This document shows, one piece after another, positions 16,245-26,400 of a stretch of 38,609 bases of DNA; the stretch's first letter is position 1, and every line of letters starts with the position of its first letter. The notes under the pieces are model-generated. The model was given only the letters and a program-made list of their open reading frames with translations. It was not told the origin of the DNA and did not search any database. Source of the stretch: an uncultured Pseudoflavonifractor sp. (lineage in GTDB: Bacteria > Bacillota > Clostridia > Oscillospirales > Oscillospiraceae); NCBI GenBank assembly GCA_904419835.1, contig CAJFTA010000101.1, positions 1-38,609 of the forward strand. The letters run 5' to 3'. Both the position numbers and the translations under genes were made by a program.

Positions 16245-17531
16245 ATGGAAATTGTACAGGCAATCGGAATCTTTGCGATTTTCGCAGTGTGCGTCGTCCT
16301 GATGATGATGCGCAAGCTCCCCACGATTCTGGCCCTTCCCATCATGGCGGTGGGCATTGCCCTGGTGGCCGGAATCCCCTTCATCTCTGCTGACGCGGAG
16401 ACCTTTACCGTGGCCAAGGACGTGCTGGAAGCCGGCTCCATGCGCATGAGCACTGCTATTGCCGGCCTGTTCTTCGGCGGCATCTTCGGCAAGGTGCTGA
16501 CCAAGGTGGGCGTGACCCGCACCATTATCCGCAAGGCCGCTGAGCTGGCCGGGGACAAGCCCCTGCCCATCGCGCTGGCCTTCCTGGTGGTGTGCTCCCT
16601 GATCTTCGCCGCCTCCAACGGCCTGGGCATGGTCATTCTGGTGGGCACCATCATCATCCCCATCATGATCTCCGCCGGCGTGAGCCCCATGGTGGCCGGC
16701 GCGGTGCTCCTCTTCTCCAACGGCATCGGCGTTACCTTCAGCGTGGGTACTCTGGGCGTGTACATCGACACCCTGGGCCTGCCTCTGGAGACCGTCACAG
16801 CCTACTCCTGGATGTGCGCCATTCCGCTGATTATCATTGCGGTTGCATGGATTGTGTTCTATATCAAGCGCGGCGGCAAGACCCGCAAGGCCTGGGCCAT
16901 GCCTGCCTCCGAGCCTGCCACTGAGAAGAATGTCCGCGCCATCGCCCTCATCAGCCCCATTGTCCCCGTTGTGCTGGTGTTTGCTTTCAGCATGCCTCTG
17001 GTTCCCTCCATTGTCATCGGCATTGTGGTGACCCTGATTCTGGCCAGCCCCAAAAACGCCGTGCAGGTTGTCACCGGCTCCGTTGTTGAGGGCCTTCAGG
17101 ATACCGCCGGCGCCGCCGCGCTGATGATCGGCATCGGCATGACCCTCAACGCCGTTATGGCGCCCCAGGTGGCCGAGGTTCTCTCCCCTGTCATCTCCGC
17201 CGTCATCCCCACCAGCCAGGTGATGTTCGTCCTCATCTTCGGCCTGCTGAGCGTGCTGGCCATCTACCGCGGCCCCCTCAACGTCTGGGGCCTGGGCAGC
17301 GGCATTGTGGCGCTGCTTGCCGCCTCCGGCATGAACCCTGTCGCCGCCATGGTGGCCCTGCGCCTCGACTCCAACATTCAGGCCGTCTGCGACCCCACCA
17401 ACTCCCACAACGTCTGGGTGTCCGACTTCACCAAGATCGACGTCAACGAGTACCTGAAGAAGACCATCCTGTGGATCATGGTCTCCACCTTTGTGGGCCT
17501 GATCGTGGCCAGCTTCTTCGTGGCAATCTAA
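16245..17531 (+). CDS. Multi-pass membrane transporter, ion-transporter superfamily type
   Basis: The 428-residue protein is highly hydrophobic, with about ten to twelve membrane segments (first at residues 3-19 and 24-45, last at 405-428). GVSPMVAGAVLLFSNGIGV and the second-half counterpart ALMIGIGMTLNAVMAPQ look like the two re-entrant halves of ion-transporter (GntP/CitM/DctM-like) carriers, which import organic acids with H+ or Na+. The conserved CDPTNSHN segment near residue 382 may be part of the binding site. TAGGAGGAAA lies before ATG 16245. Its place between the oxidoreductase and the hydantoinase-type gene suggests it imports their substrate. The exact family is uncertain. Confidence 0.75.
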   Translation: MEIVQAIGIFAIFAVCVVLMMMRKLPTILALPIMAVGIALVAGIPFISADAETFTVAKDVLEAGSMRMSTAIAGLFFGGIFGKVLTKVGVTRTIIRKAAELAGDKPLPIALAFLVVCSLIFAASNGLGMVILVGTIIIPIMISAGVSPMVAGAVLLFSNGIGVTFSVGTLGVYIDTLGLPLETVTAYSWMCAIPLIIIAVAWIVFYIKRGGKTRKAWAMPASEPATEKNVRAIALISPIVPVVLVFAFSMPLVPSIVIGIVVTLILASPKNAVQVVTGSVVEGLQDTAGAAALMIGIGMTLNAVMAPQVAEVLSPVISAVIPTSQVMFVLIFGLLSVLAIYRGPLNVWGLGSGIVALLAASGMNPVAAMVALRLDSNIQAVCDPTNSHNVWVSDFTKIDVNEYLKKTILWIMVSTFVGLIVASFFVAI

Positions 17532-17542
17532 ATTATCCGCAC

Positions 17543-17584
17543 TTCGTCTGCCCGGCCGCCGGAATGGATGGCCGGGCAGACGAA
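17543..17584 (+). other. Intra-operon hairpin between transporter and HyuA-type gene
   Basis: Bases 17543-17557 pair perfectly with 17570-17584 (15-bp, GC-rich stem, 12-base loop). No T run follows, so it is more likely to stabilise the 3' end of the upstream transcript or lower downstream expression than to terminate fully. Confidence 0.55.
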
Positions 17585-17617
17585 ACAGTATTCCCCGCAA
17601 GATTTTGGAGGTAAACC

Positions 17618-19756
17618 ATGAGTAAGAAAGTACGGATTGGCATTGATGTGGGCGGCACCTTCACGGATGCCGTTGTGATTGACGCCAATACCTATGAGGT
17701 AATTGCAAAGCGAAAAATTCCTACCACCCACAAGGAGGGCGTGGCCCACGGCGTGGTGAACATCATCTCCACGCTGATGGAGGAGAACCACATCGCGCCC
17801 GAGGACGTGGTATTCATCGCCCACGGCACCACCCAGGCCACCAACGCCCTGCTGGAGGGCGACGTGGCCAGCGTGGGCATTGTGGGCATGGCCACCGGCA
17901 TTGACGCCAGAGGCGCCAAGGGCGAGACCAATGTGGGAGACATTGAGCTGGCCCCCCACAAATACCTCAAGAGCTACCACACCTTCCTGGACAGCAAGGG
18001 CCTGACCGACGAGAGCATCCGGGGGGCCATTAAAACGCTGAAGGACCAGGGCGCCCAGGTGATTGTGGCCAGCGAGGCCTTCAGTGTGGACGACCCGGCC
18101 AACGAGCAGCGGGTCATCCGGAACGCGGAGGGAATGGGGCTCTACTGCACCGGCGGACATGAGATCAGCCAGCTCTACGGCCTGAAGATGCGCACCCGCA
18201 CCGCTGTGGTCAACGCAAGCCTGATCCCCAAGATGATGGAGACCGCCAATATGACGGAGCAGGCCGTCCGGGACACTAAGATCAAGTCGGATCTGATGAT
18301 CATGCGCTGCGACGGCGGCGTTATGAGCATCGACGAGGTGCGCAAGCGCCCCATCCTCACCATGCTCTCCGGCCTGGCGGCCGGCGTGGCCGGCGCGCTG
18401 ATGTATGAAAAGGTCTCCGACGGCATCTTCTTCGAAGCCGGCGGAACCAGCGTGGACATCAGCGTCATCAAAAACGGCAAGGTTATGATCAAGTACGCAC
18501 AGGTGGGCGGCCACAAGACCTACCTCCAGAGCCTGGACGTGCGCACCCTGGGCGTTGCCGGCGGTAGCATGATCCGGGTGCGGGATGGAAAGATTGCGGA
18601 CGTGGGCCCCAGAAGCGCCCACATCGCCGGCAAGGAGTACGAGTGCTTTGCGCCGGCCGGAAGCATCACCTCCGCCAAGGTGCAGCTGGTCAGCCCCCGC
18701 AGCGACGACCCCTGTGAGTACGTCACGGTCCTGGCTCAGGATGGAAAGGAATACTCCCTCACACTGGCCGGCGCGGCCAACCTGCTGGGGTATGTGCCCG
18801 ATCAGGACTACGCCCGGGGCGTGGACGAGTCCAACGCCCCCGCCTGGGAGGCGCTGGGGCAGTACCTGGGCATCACCGGCAAGGAGGCCGCCCGCCGGGT
18901 TATGGACCTGGCCATGGAGAAGCTCTCCGTGGTGGTGGAGGATCTCATCAGCGAGTACGAGCTGGACCGGAACTTTATCAGCCTGGTGGGCGGCGGCGGC
19001 AGCGGCGCGGTTATCGTCAACGCACTGGCCGAAAAGATGAAGGTCAAGTGCCAGATGGCCAAGAACGCGCCCTATATCTCCACCATCGGCGTGGCCCTGG
19101 CCATGGTGCGGGAGCAGCTGGAGCGCACCATCGCCAACCCGACGGACGAGGACATCAAGCGCATCCGCGCCGACGTGATTGAGAAGATTGTCCGCTCCGG
19201 CGCCAAGGAGGACACCGTGGACGTGTCCATCGAAATTGACGCCCAGAAGAACATCCTGCGCGCCATTGCCACCGGCGCCACGGAGCTGCGGCAGAAAAAT
19301 CTGGGCGCGGCGGATCTGACCCGGGAGGAGATGGGGAAGATCGCCGCGGATTCCCTGGGGGCCAAGGCGGAGCAGACCCAGTACATCTGCGGCACCGGCC
19401 GCTGGAACCTGTTTGAGGGCCAGCTGAGCAAAAAAATGCTGGGCGGCCTCATCAAGCTCAAGCGCCGCGGCGTGGCCGTGGTGGACCGGGAGGGCGTTGT
19501 GCGTCTGCGCAAGGAGCAGGCGTCCTACGTCATCTTCCCCAAGGGAAAGCAGAAGGAGATTTTCAACCATTTCCTGGACGACAACACCACTTACTCCGAT
19601 GCAAACGCCACTATCCCCAAGGTATTTGTGTTCTACAAGGAGAAAATGCTGGATCTGACCGGCATGCAGACGGCGGATCAGCTCTACTCCATTCTGGATG
19701 TGGAGACCGAAATGATGGAGCCCGGGGAAGAGATTCTGGCGGTAGCCTATAAATAA
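17618..19756 (+). CDS. Hydantoinase/5-oxoprolinase family protein, HyuA type
   Basis: The 712-residue protein starts with RIGIDVGGTFTDAVVID (residues 6-22), the ATP-phosphate loop of the ASKHA-fold HyuA/OplA family, followed by IAHGTTQATNALLEG near residue 65. FFEAGGTSVDISVI near 271 and ISLVGGGGSGAVIVNALA near 452 are the second phosphate and adenosine motifs. Such subunits use ATP to open lactam or cyclic imide rings (5-oxoproline, hydantoins) and usually pair with a HyuB protein. No HyuB is found here. The C-terminal ~190 residues (from about 520) appear to be an additional domain. GGAGG lies before ATG 17618. The substrate is unknown; it may work with the FAD enzyme and transporter upstream. 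Confidence 0.88.
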   Translation: MSKKVRIGIDVGGTFTDAVVIDANTYEVIAKRKIPTTHKEGVAHGVVNIISTLMEENHIAPEDVVFIAHGTTQATNALLEGDVASVGIVGMATGIDARGAKGETNVGDIELAPHKYLKSYHTFLDSKGLTDESIRGAIKTLKDQGAQVIVASEAFSVDDPANEQRVIRNAEGMGLYCTGGHEISQLYGLKMRTRTAVVNASLIPKMMETANMTEQAVRDTKIKSDLMIMRCDGGVMSIDEVRKRPILTMLSGLAAGVAGALMYEKVSDGIFFEAGGTSVDISVIKNGKVMIKYAQVGGHKTYLQSLDVRTLGVAGGSMIRVRDGKIADVGPRSAHIAGKEYECFAPAGSITSAKVQLVSPRSDDPCEYVTVLAQDGKEYSLTLAGAANLLGYVPDQDYARGVDESNAPAWEALGQYLGITGKEAARRVMDLAMEKLSVVVEDLISEYELDRNFISLVGGGGSGAVIVNALAEKMKVKCQMAKNAPYISTIGVALAMVREQLERTIANPTDEDIKRIRADVIEKIVRSGAKEDTVDVSIEIDAQKNILRAIATGATELRQKNLGAADLTREEMGKIAADSLGAKAEQTQYICGTGRWNLFEGQLSKKMLGGLIKLKRRGVAVVDREGVVRLRKEQASYVIFPKGKQKEIFNHFLDDNTTYSDANATIPKVFVFYKEKMLDLTGMQTADQLYSILDVETEMMEPGEEILAVAYK

Positions 19757-19772
19757 GCAGGGAGGCAGGCAG

Positions 19773-20435
19773 ATGGACGATCGGATCCTGGCAATGTGCG
19801 AGCTCTCCAACGATCTTCTCTTTCAGAAGATACCGCCGGAACGGATGGCCTATTACGTCGACGGGGCGCTGGAGGCCGGCCGGGCGGCGGCCGGGCAGTT
19901 CCGCGGGACGGATATCAGGACCCTCTATCAAAACAGCGGCATCCAAATCCACCGCGGCGGGACGGGAAAGAAGGGGTACGGCGTTGTCCTCCGGGGGCAG
20001 GCCACCATGAGCCCCACGGAGTGCAGCGTGGAGGTCTACCCCGACTCCATCGACGAGCTGGCCCGCCACAGCACCTGGGAGGGCCGCCGCCTCACCGGCG
20101 AGGAGGCCATGGACGTGCATCTGTCCCACGAGTTCTTCCACATCTGGGAGTATCAGCAGCACCGCTCCATTGTGGAGGAGCTGGACCCGGTGGTCAGCTT
20201 CACCTTTCTGGGGCTGAAGCGCCGCTCCCGCATCAACCGGTGCGGAGAGATTGCGGCCCACGCCTTTGCAAAGGAACTGTTGTCGCTGCCCTGCCTGCCC
20301 AATTTATACGATTATCTCTACCTGATCGATACGGAAAAAATGAAGCGCAGCGACTTTGAGGAGCTTTGCAGCCGGATGGAACGGCTGCTCCTCGGTCAGA
20401 GCGCGCAATATGCGGTAAAAGGAGGAGCCAAATGA
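19773..20435 (+). CDS. HExxH zinc-peptidase-like protein (IrrE/ImmA-like fold)
   Basis: The 220-residue protein carries HEFFH at 119-123, the HExxH zinc site of gluzincin metallopeptidases. A third ligand candidate, Glu159, is in GEIAAHAFAKELLSLP. The layout (HExxH, then ~35 residues on, E-x-x-A-x-x-FA-x-x-LL-x-x-P) resembles ImmA/IrrE peptidases, which cut repressors or regulate responses. There is no signal peptide, so it should be cytoplasmic. It starts 16 bases after the HyuA-type gene, with GGGAGG before the ATG, and its stop overlaps the start of the giant S-layer gene in an ATGA, which ties their translation. Family membership is a pattern match and the function is unknown. Confidence 0.65.
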   Translation: MDDRILAMCELSNDLLFQKIPPERMAYYVDGALEAGRAAAGQFRGTDIRTLYQNSGIQIHRGGTGKKGYGVVLRGQATMSPTECSVEVYPDSIDELARHSTWEGRRLTGEEAMDVHLSHEFFHIWEYQQHRSIVEELDPVVSFTFLGLKRRSRINRCGEIAAHAFAKELLSLPCLPNLYDYLYLIDTEKMKRSDFEELCSRMERLLLGQSAQYAVKGGAK

Positions 20436-23400
20436 AAAAAAGAGCGTGTTCTTTGATTCTGGCACTGGCTATGATTCTGAGCCTTTTCCCGATTTATGCC
20501 ATGGCAGAGGACAGGAGCAGTTGGGATCTGCTCGACGCAGGCGCCACAACCGCCAGCCCATTTTCAACCAGTATTGGAGCGATTGGCGGGACTGTCGAGC
20601 AGAAGGATGGTTATGTGAACATACTGAAGGGGAACGACAAGTCCACCTCAAATGGTTCCTATACCTACCTGACGGCGGCTGTTGATATGCCGGAGACGGC
20701 GTTTACGCTGGAGGCGGCCATCCGTCTGGCCGGCGATGTAACAGGGGACCGCAGCAACGGCTTTTCTGTCCGAGTGGGCGGGTATCTCTACCATGCGTTC
20801 CTGAAATACGGGACGGCCGAACAGGGCGGCGGAATCTCCATCTACCCTGACTATAGAGAACTGGTGCCGGTGGATACCACGGTTTGGCACTACTATGCCA
20901 TTGTGGCGAACCCGGAGACAAAGAGCTACGCGCTGTATGTGGACGGCGAGCAGGTGGCGGAGCACACCACGACGTGGACCATGAATGGGAGCGACCTTAT
21001 TCGGTTCGGCGCCGACACGGAGGGCTACGCCAATATGGATGTCGAGACGGTCAGAGCGGGCAGCGGCGATCTCAGCAGCCTGCTTACCGCCTATGAAGGT
21101 GGGCAGGAGCAGAAGCCCAGCCTTACCTCTGTCCAGCTGTCCCAGTATGAGCAGGCGGAAAAGCAGGCTCAGACTGTCACAGTTACGGTCACGGGTGAAA
21201 ATCTGAAGAATGATACGCAGATCACTGCGGCGTTGGTAAACGCCGATGGAACAGCCGAAGAGGATGTGACGGTCTCCGGCGTGTTTCAGGATAACCGGGC
21301 TGAACTCAGCCTGTCGATCCCTGACACGATAACAACAGGCACCTACTATGTGGAGGCCCGGATAGAGGGCAGCACGCTGCGTTCCCAGGCTTACACAGTA
21401 AAGGCAGACCGGGCCGACCCGCAGCTGCCCGCCTTTGCCGCAGCGGGATATACCATTGAAATGGAAAACTACCGGTACAACCCGACTGAGGAGTTCAACT
21501 TCCCCACCATTGTGGACACAAAGGAACATCCGGTGGACAATGAGCTGGGCGATTACCGCTACTACCTGTTTTATGCCCCCCATGATGCTCCGGCAGGGAA
21601 CTGCGTAGCAGCGTCCAACTCTCTGGACGGCCCCTGGGTGGAGTATGAGGGGAATCCGGTAGTATCCAATAAATGGGATTCTTATTATGATGTCTCCCAT
21701 GTATCCTCCCCCCATGTCATGTGGATTGACGAGCAGGACTGCTATGTCATGTATTACCATGGGCCCAATAATATTACGCGCTATGCGACCTCTTCGGATC
21801 TCCTGAACTGGACCTATGGCGGTGTGTGTATGGAGGCCGACGATTTTTCCACGGAACAGGAGGCCTATCAGCAGGCCAGCTATGCCCGCGTCTTTGAATA
21901 TGAGGTGCCCGGGCTGAACAACAAGTATATTATGCTGATGATGGTCACCCACAATGGGGCAAATAACAGCTATAACAGCCACATCGGCTGGGCGTATTCC
22001 AGCGACGGAATCAGCTGGACTGCGGTGAAGGAACCTCTTGTGGATCCCGACATTAACGCGGAGCTCTATGGTCCCAATCTGTCCGGCCCATGGTTTATGC
22101 CCTGGCAAGTGGACGGTGAGACCAGGTATTTCGTCATCTGTCATGCCTCTGACGGCAATATGTATGCCTTTGAGGTAGGAGAGAAGCTGGACGAGTGTAT
22201 AGAGTGGGGCCTGTTCTATGACTCTCAGGGCATAAGGAATACGGATGACCTTAATCCCGAGACCTATCCTGACTATGGCCGCGCTGGCGCGCCCTGCTTT
22301 ATCCAGGATGACAATGGGAACTGGCATATGTTTTACGAGGGCGGCAAGCGCCTCCATGCCAATATTGTCCACGCCGTAGAGGTAAAGAAAGGCGAGGAGG
22401 GGCAGCTGGCCCGGGCCAGCCTGGAACTGGACGGCGCAGTTCTCCAGACCGGAGATAAGGCAGAGCCCGTGCTGCGCATTTTTGACAAAGGCAACAACAA
22501 GGTGTCTGCAGACGCGGAAGGCCTGAGCCTGACCTACCATGTCAGTGACAGCCAGGTGCTCTCTTATGAAAACGGTGTACTTACTGCTGTGGGTAAGGGA
22601 ACTGCCTCTGCCTGGGTAGAGATCTCCAAGTCTGACGGCAGCACTGCTGTCAGCACCAAGGTCAGTGTTACCGTGCAGGAACAGTCCAGCCTGTGGAATC
22701 TGTTCAATGCCGGTACAGCACCCTACGGCGACAACTTCAACGTCGTGAATACGCCGGGCGGCGGAGCGGTGATGCAGAAGGCCGGCTATGTCAACATTGA
22801 AAAGGGAAATGACAAGAGCAATACAGCCACTGGAGACGCCTATACCTGGCTGACTGCCGCGCCGGCCCTGCCTGCGGATGAGGTGTTCACAGTGGAGGCC
22901 ACTATCCGGCTCTCCGGCGCGGTGGACGGCGGGCGGACCAACGAATTTGCCGTCCGTATCAATGGGACCGGAAAGTACTATCCAATCTTCCTCAAATACG
23001 GGGCGGATGGCGCGGTCACAAATCAGACCAGCTTTGACAGCGCCAAAGCCCTGGACACCACTTCCTGGCATAATTATGCCCTGGTAATTAATCCGACTGC
23101 ACAGCAGTACGACGTATATGTGGACGGCGAACTGGTGCTGGAGGATGTCTCCGCCCAGAACATGAGCGGCGGCAACCTGATCCGCCTGGGCGCGGACAAT
23201 AAGGGCCGCTGTGATATGGACGTACTGGCTGTGCGCGTGGGCGAGGGTGACCTGAGCGAATCCCTTACCGGCTATGATGGGCCTGAGTACCCCGAGGCAG
23301 GACTGACCTCTGTGACACTCTCGCCTGAGAGCCAGGTGGAGAACACGGAACAGCAGGTGACCGTCACCGTTACCGGAGAGAACCTGGAGGATGACACCGA

Positions 23401-26400
23401 GGTTACCGTAACGCTGATGACCGCCAGCGGCGCAGCGGTACAGGGAGTAAGTGCCAGCGGCGTGTTTGCGGACAACCAGGCCCAGGTAGAACTGACCATC
23501 CCCGACACAGTCCCTGTGGGAAGCTACTATGTGCAGGCCGAGGCCGCGGGCAGCACGGCCCGCTCCGGCGCCTATCAGGTGACCAGCAGCCTGGAGGCCC
23601 CTGATTTCCCCGCATTTGCGGCGCTGGGCTATACCATTGAGATGACAGACTATCAGTACAACCCCACCGAGGAGTTCAACTTCCCCACCATTGTGGACAC
23701 CAAGGATCACCCGGTGAGCAACAGCTTCGGCGACAACGCCTACCGCTATTATCTCTTCTACGCCCCCCACGACGCCCCTGCCGGCAACTGTGTGGCGGTG
23801 TCCAATTCCCTGTACGGCCCCTGGATTGAGTATGAGAACAACCCCGTGGTGGGCAACAAGTGGGATCCCTACTACAGCGTCTCCCACGTCTCCTCCCCTC
23901 AGGTCATGTGGATTGAGGAGCAGGGCTGCTACGTCATGTACTTCCACGGCGAGAACCCCACCACCCGCTACGCCACCTCCACGGACCTGCTCCACTGGAC
24001 CTACGGCGGCGAGCTTGTCCATGCCAACGACTTCTCCAAGACCGGCAGCGGCTTCAGCGAGGCCAGCTATGCCCGCGTCTTTGAGCACACCATCCCGGAG
24101 CTGGGCAACAAGTACATCATGCTGCTGATGATCACCGGCAGCGGCAACAACATGCACCGCAATATCTACTACGCCTATTCCAACGACGGCATTACCTGGA
24201 CTCCTGTCCAGGAGCCGCTGCTCAACCCCGACGAGCTGGGCCCCGAGTATAAGAACAACTTCTCCGGCCCCTGGTTTATGGAGTGGGACGGACGGTATTT
24301 CGTCATCTGCCACGCCTCCTCCGGCGAGATCTACGCCTTCGAGGTAGGGGAGAGCCTGGACCAGTGCATTGAATGGGGCGAGGTCTACAACTCTCAGGGC
24401 GTCCGCAACGTGGACGACGCCAACCCAGACGCCTATCCCGACTACGGCCGGGCCGGCGCGCCCTTCTTCATTCAGGACGACGAGGGCCGCTGGCATATGT
24501 ACTATGAGGCGGGCAAGCGCCTGAACACCAACATTGTCCACGCCGTGGAGGTGCGGCCCGGCGAGGAGGACCAGCTGGCCCGCGTCGGCGTGACGCTGGA
24601 CAGCGAAACCCTTACTGTGGGCGCGGCCGCTGAGCCGGAGCTGCGGATTTTCAACAAGGGCAATGAAAAGGTGGCGGCCGATACGGAGGGCCTCACCTGC
24701 ACCTACCATGTGGGCGGAGCCAATCCGGACTGCGTCACCTATGACAACGGCGTGCTCACCGCCGTGAGCGCGGGCGAGGCCACCATCTGGGTGGAGGTGA
24801 CCGCGCAGGACGGCTCCAAGGCCGTCAGCGATAAAATCGGGATCACCGTCAAGGAGAAGGAGGCCCTGCCCAAGGAGGTCATCATCACCAACCAGATGAC
24901 CCCCAACAAGACCGCCCTCAACCTGGAACTGCCCGCCATCTTTAAGGCGGAGGGCGTTCTGGCCAACCCGATTGACAATTACTACCTCTATTTCAGCTAC
25001 AACGATGAGAGCGGCGGAACCAGAAGCATCGCTCTGGCGACCGCTCCCGCACCCGAGGGCCCCTGGACCGTGTACAACGACGGGACGCCGGTGATGACCG
25101 CCCAGTCCCTCGGCGTGAGCAGCAGCGTCAACGCGCCCTGGCCCATCTGGGACGAGGACAACGACCGCATGCTGATGTATTACAGCATGGGCGCTACCGC
25201 CATCGGTGTGGCGGAGTCCACTGACGGAATCAACTTCACCAACATTCAGACCGTCTTTGAGGGGTCTGATGCCCCCGCGGGCACCCAGGCCTACCAGCAG
25301 AGCGTCTATGCGTACACCGTTGAGGGACAGGACAACAAATATGTGATGTTCTACACCGGCAACGGCTACCGCTCCGGGGACGGCACCTATACCAACGGAA
25401 AGCAGATTTTCTACGCCGTGTCCGACGACGGGCTGAACTGGACCGACTCCGGCAAGGTGCTCCAGTATCCCGATTCCGGCGACAAGGGGAACATTGCCTC
25501 TCCCCGGCTGATGATCAGAGACGGCGAGCCCTATGTGGTCTACCACAATTCCAACGGCAACCTGGGCTACTCCCTGCTCAGCGATGATTTCTCCACCGCG
25601 AGCCGGCAGGGACGGCTCTACGACTCCACAGACGGCGAACCCGATCGGGGCCGCGCCGCCGACGCCTGCTTCCTGCAGGAGGGGGAGAACCTCTACCTCT
25701 ATTATACGGCCCGCTCCAACAAGGCAAAGAACGAGGAGGACGCCTCCCTGCTCGTCTGCCGGAAGCTGGCCGGCGGCAGCGGCCAGGAGGAGATCCTCTT
25801 CCAGGACGATTTCAACGACGGGAACGCCGACGGCTGGGAAGTGGACAGCGGAACCTGGACCGTCACGGACAGCACCTATACCCAGAGCGCCGCTTCCGGC
25901 GGTGCGATGACCTTTGCCGGCGACGCCGCCTGGAGCAATTATGAGGTGGAAGTCAAGGTGACGCCCACCGAGACCAGCAAGAGCATTGCCGTGATGGTGA
26001 GCGGCCGGGCGGACGGCACCCAGAACCGCTATATCGGCGCTTACAACGGCGGCAAGCTGATGATTGACCGGCGGATCAGCGGCGGCAGCGCCATTCTGGC
26101 CCAGAAGGAATACACCATGGAGCTGGGGCAGACCTATACGCTGAAAATGACCTTCTCCGGCGACAACATCGCGCTGTATGTCAACGGCGTAAAGGAGCTG
26201 GAAACTGTGGATGACACTCATACCTCTGGCAAAATCGGCCTTGCAACCTACAATACGGCCGCCAGCTTTGACGACGTGATTGTCCGGGCCGTGAATGGAG
26301 CGCCCGAGCCCTCCGAGGACCTGACTGTGGAGGACTTCGGCGACCACCAGGTGGTCCAGAGAGACGCGGAGAACAAGAATGCGGTTATCACGGTCAACGG

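Noticed and set aside
14862..17600. Minus-strand open frames opposite the FAD enzyme and transporter genes
   Set aside because: Low-complexity His/Gly/Asp-rich translations typical of antisense frames in GC-rich genes.
17528..19810. Long minus-strand open frame opposite the HyuA-type gene
   Set aside because: Shadow of a GC-rich gene; no motif and no ribosome site, and the plus frame has clear family motifs.
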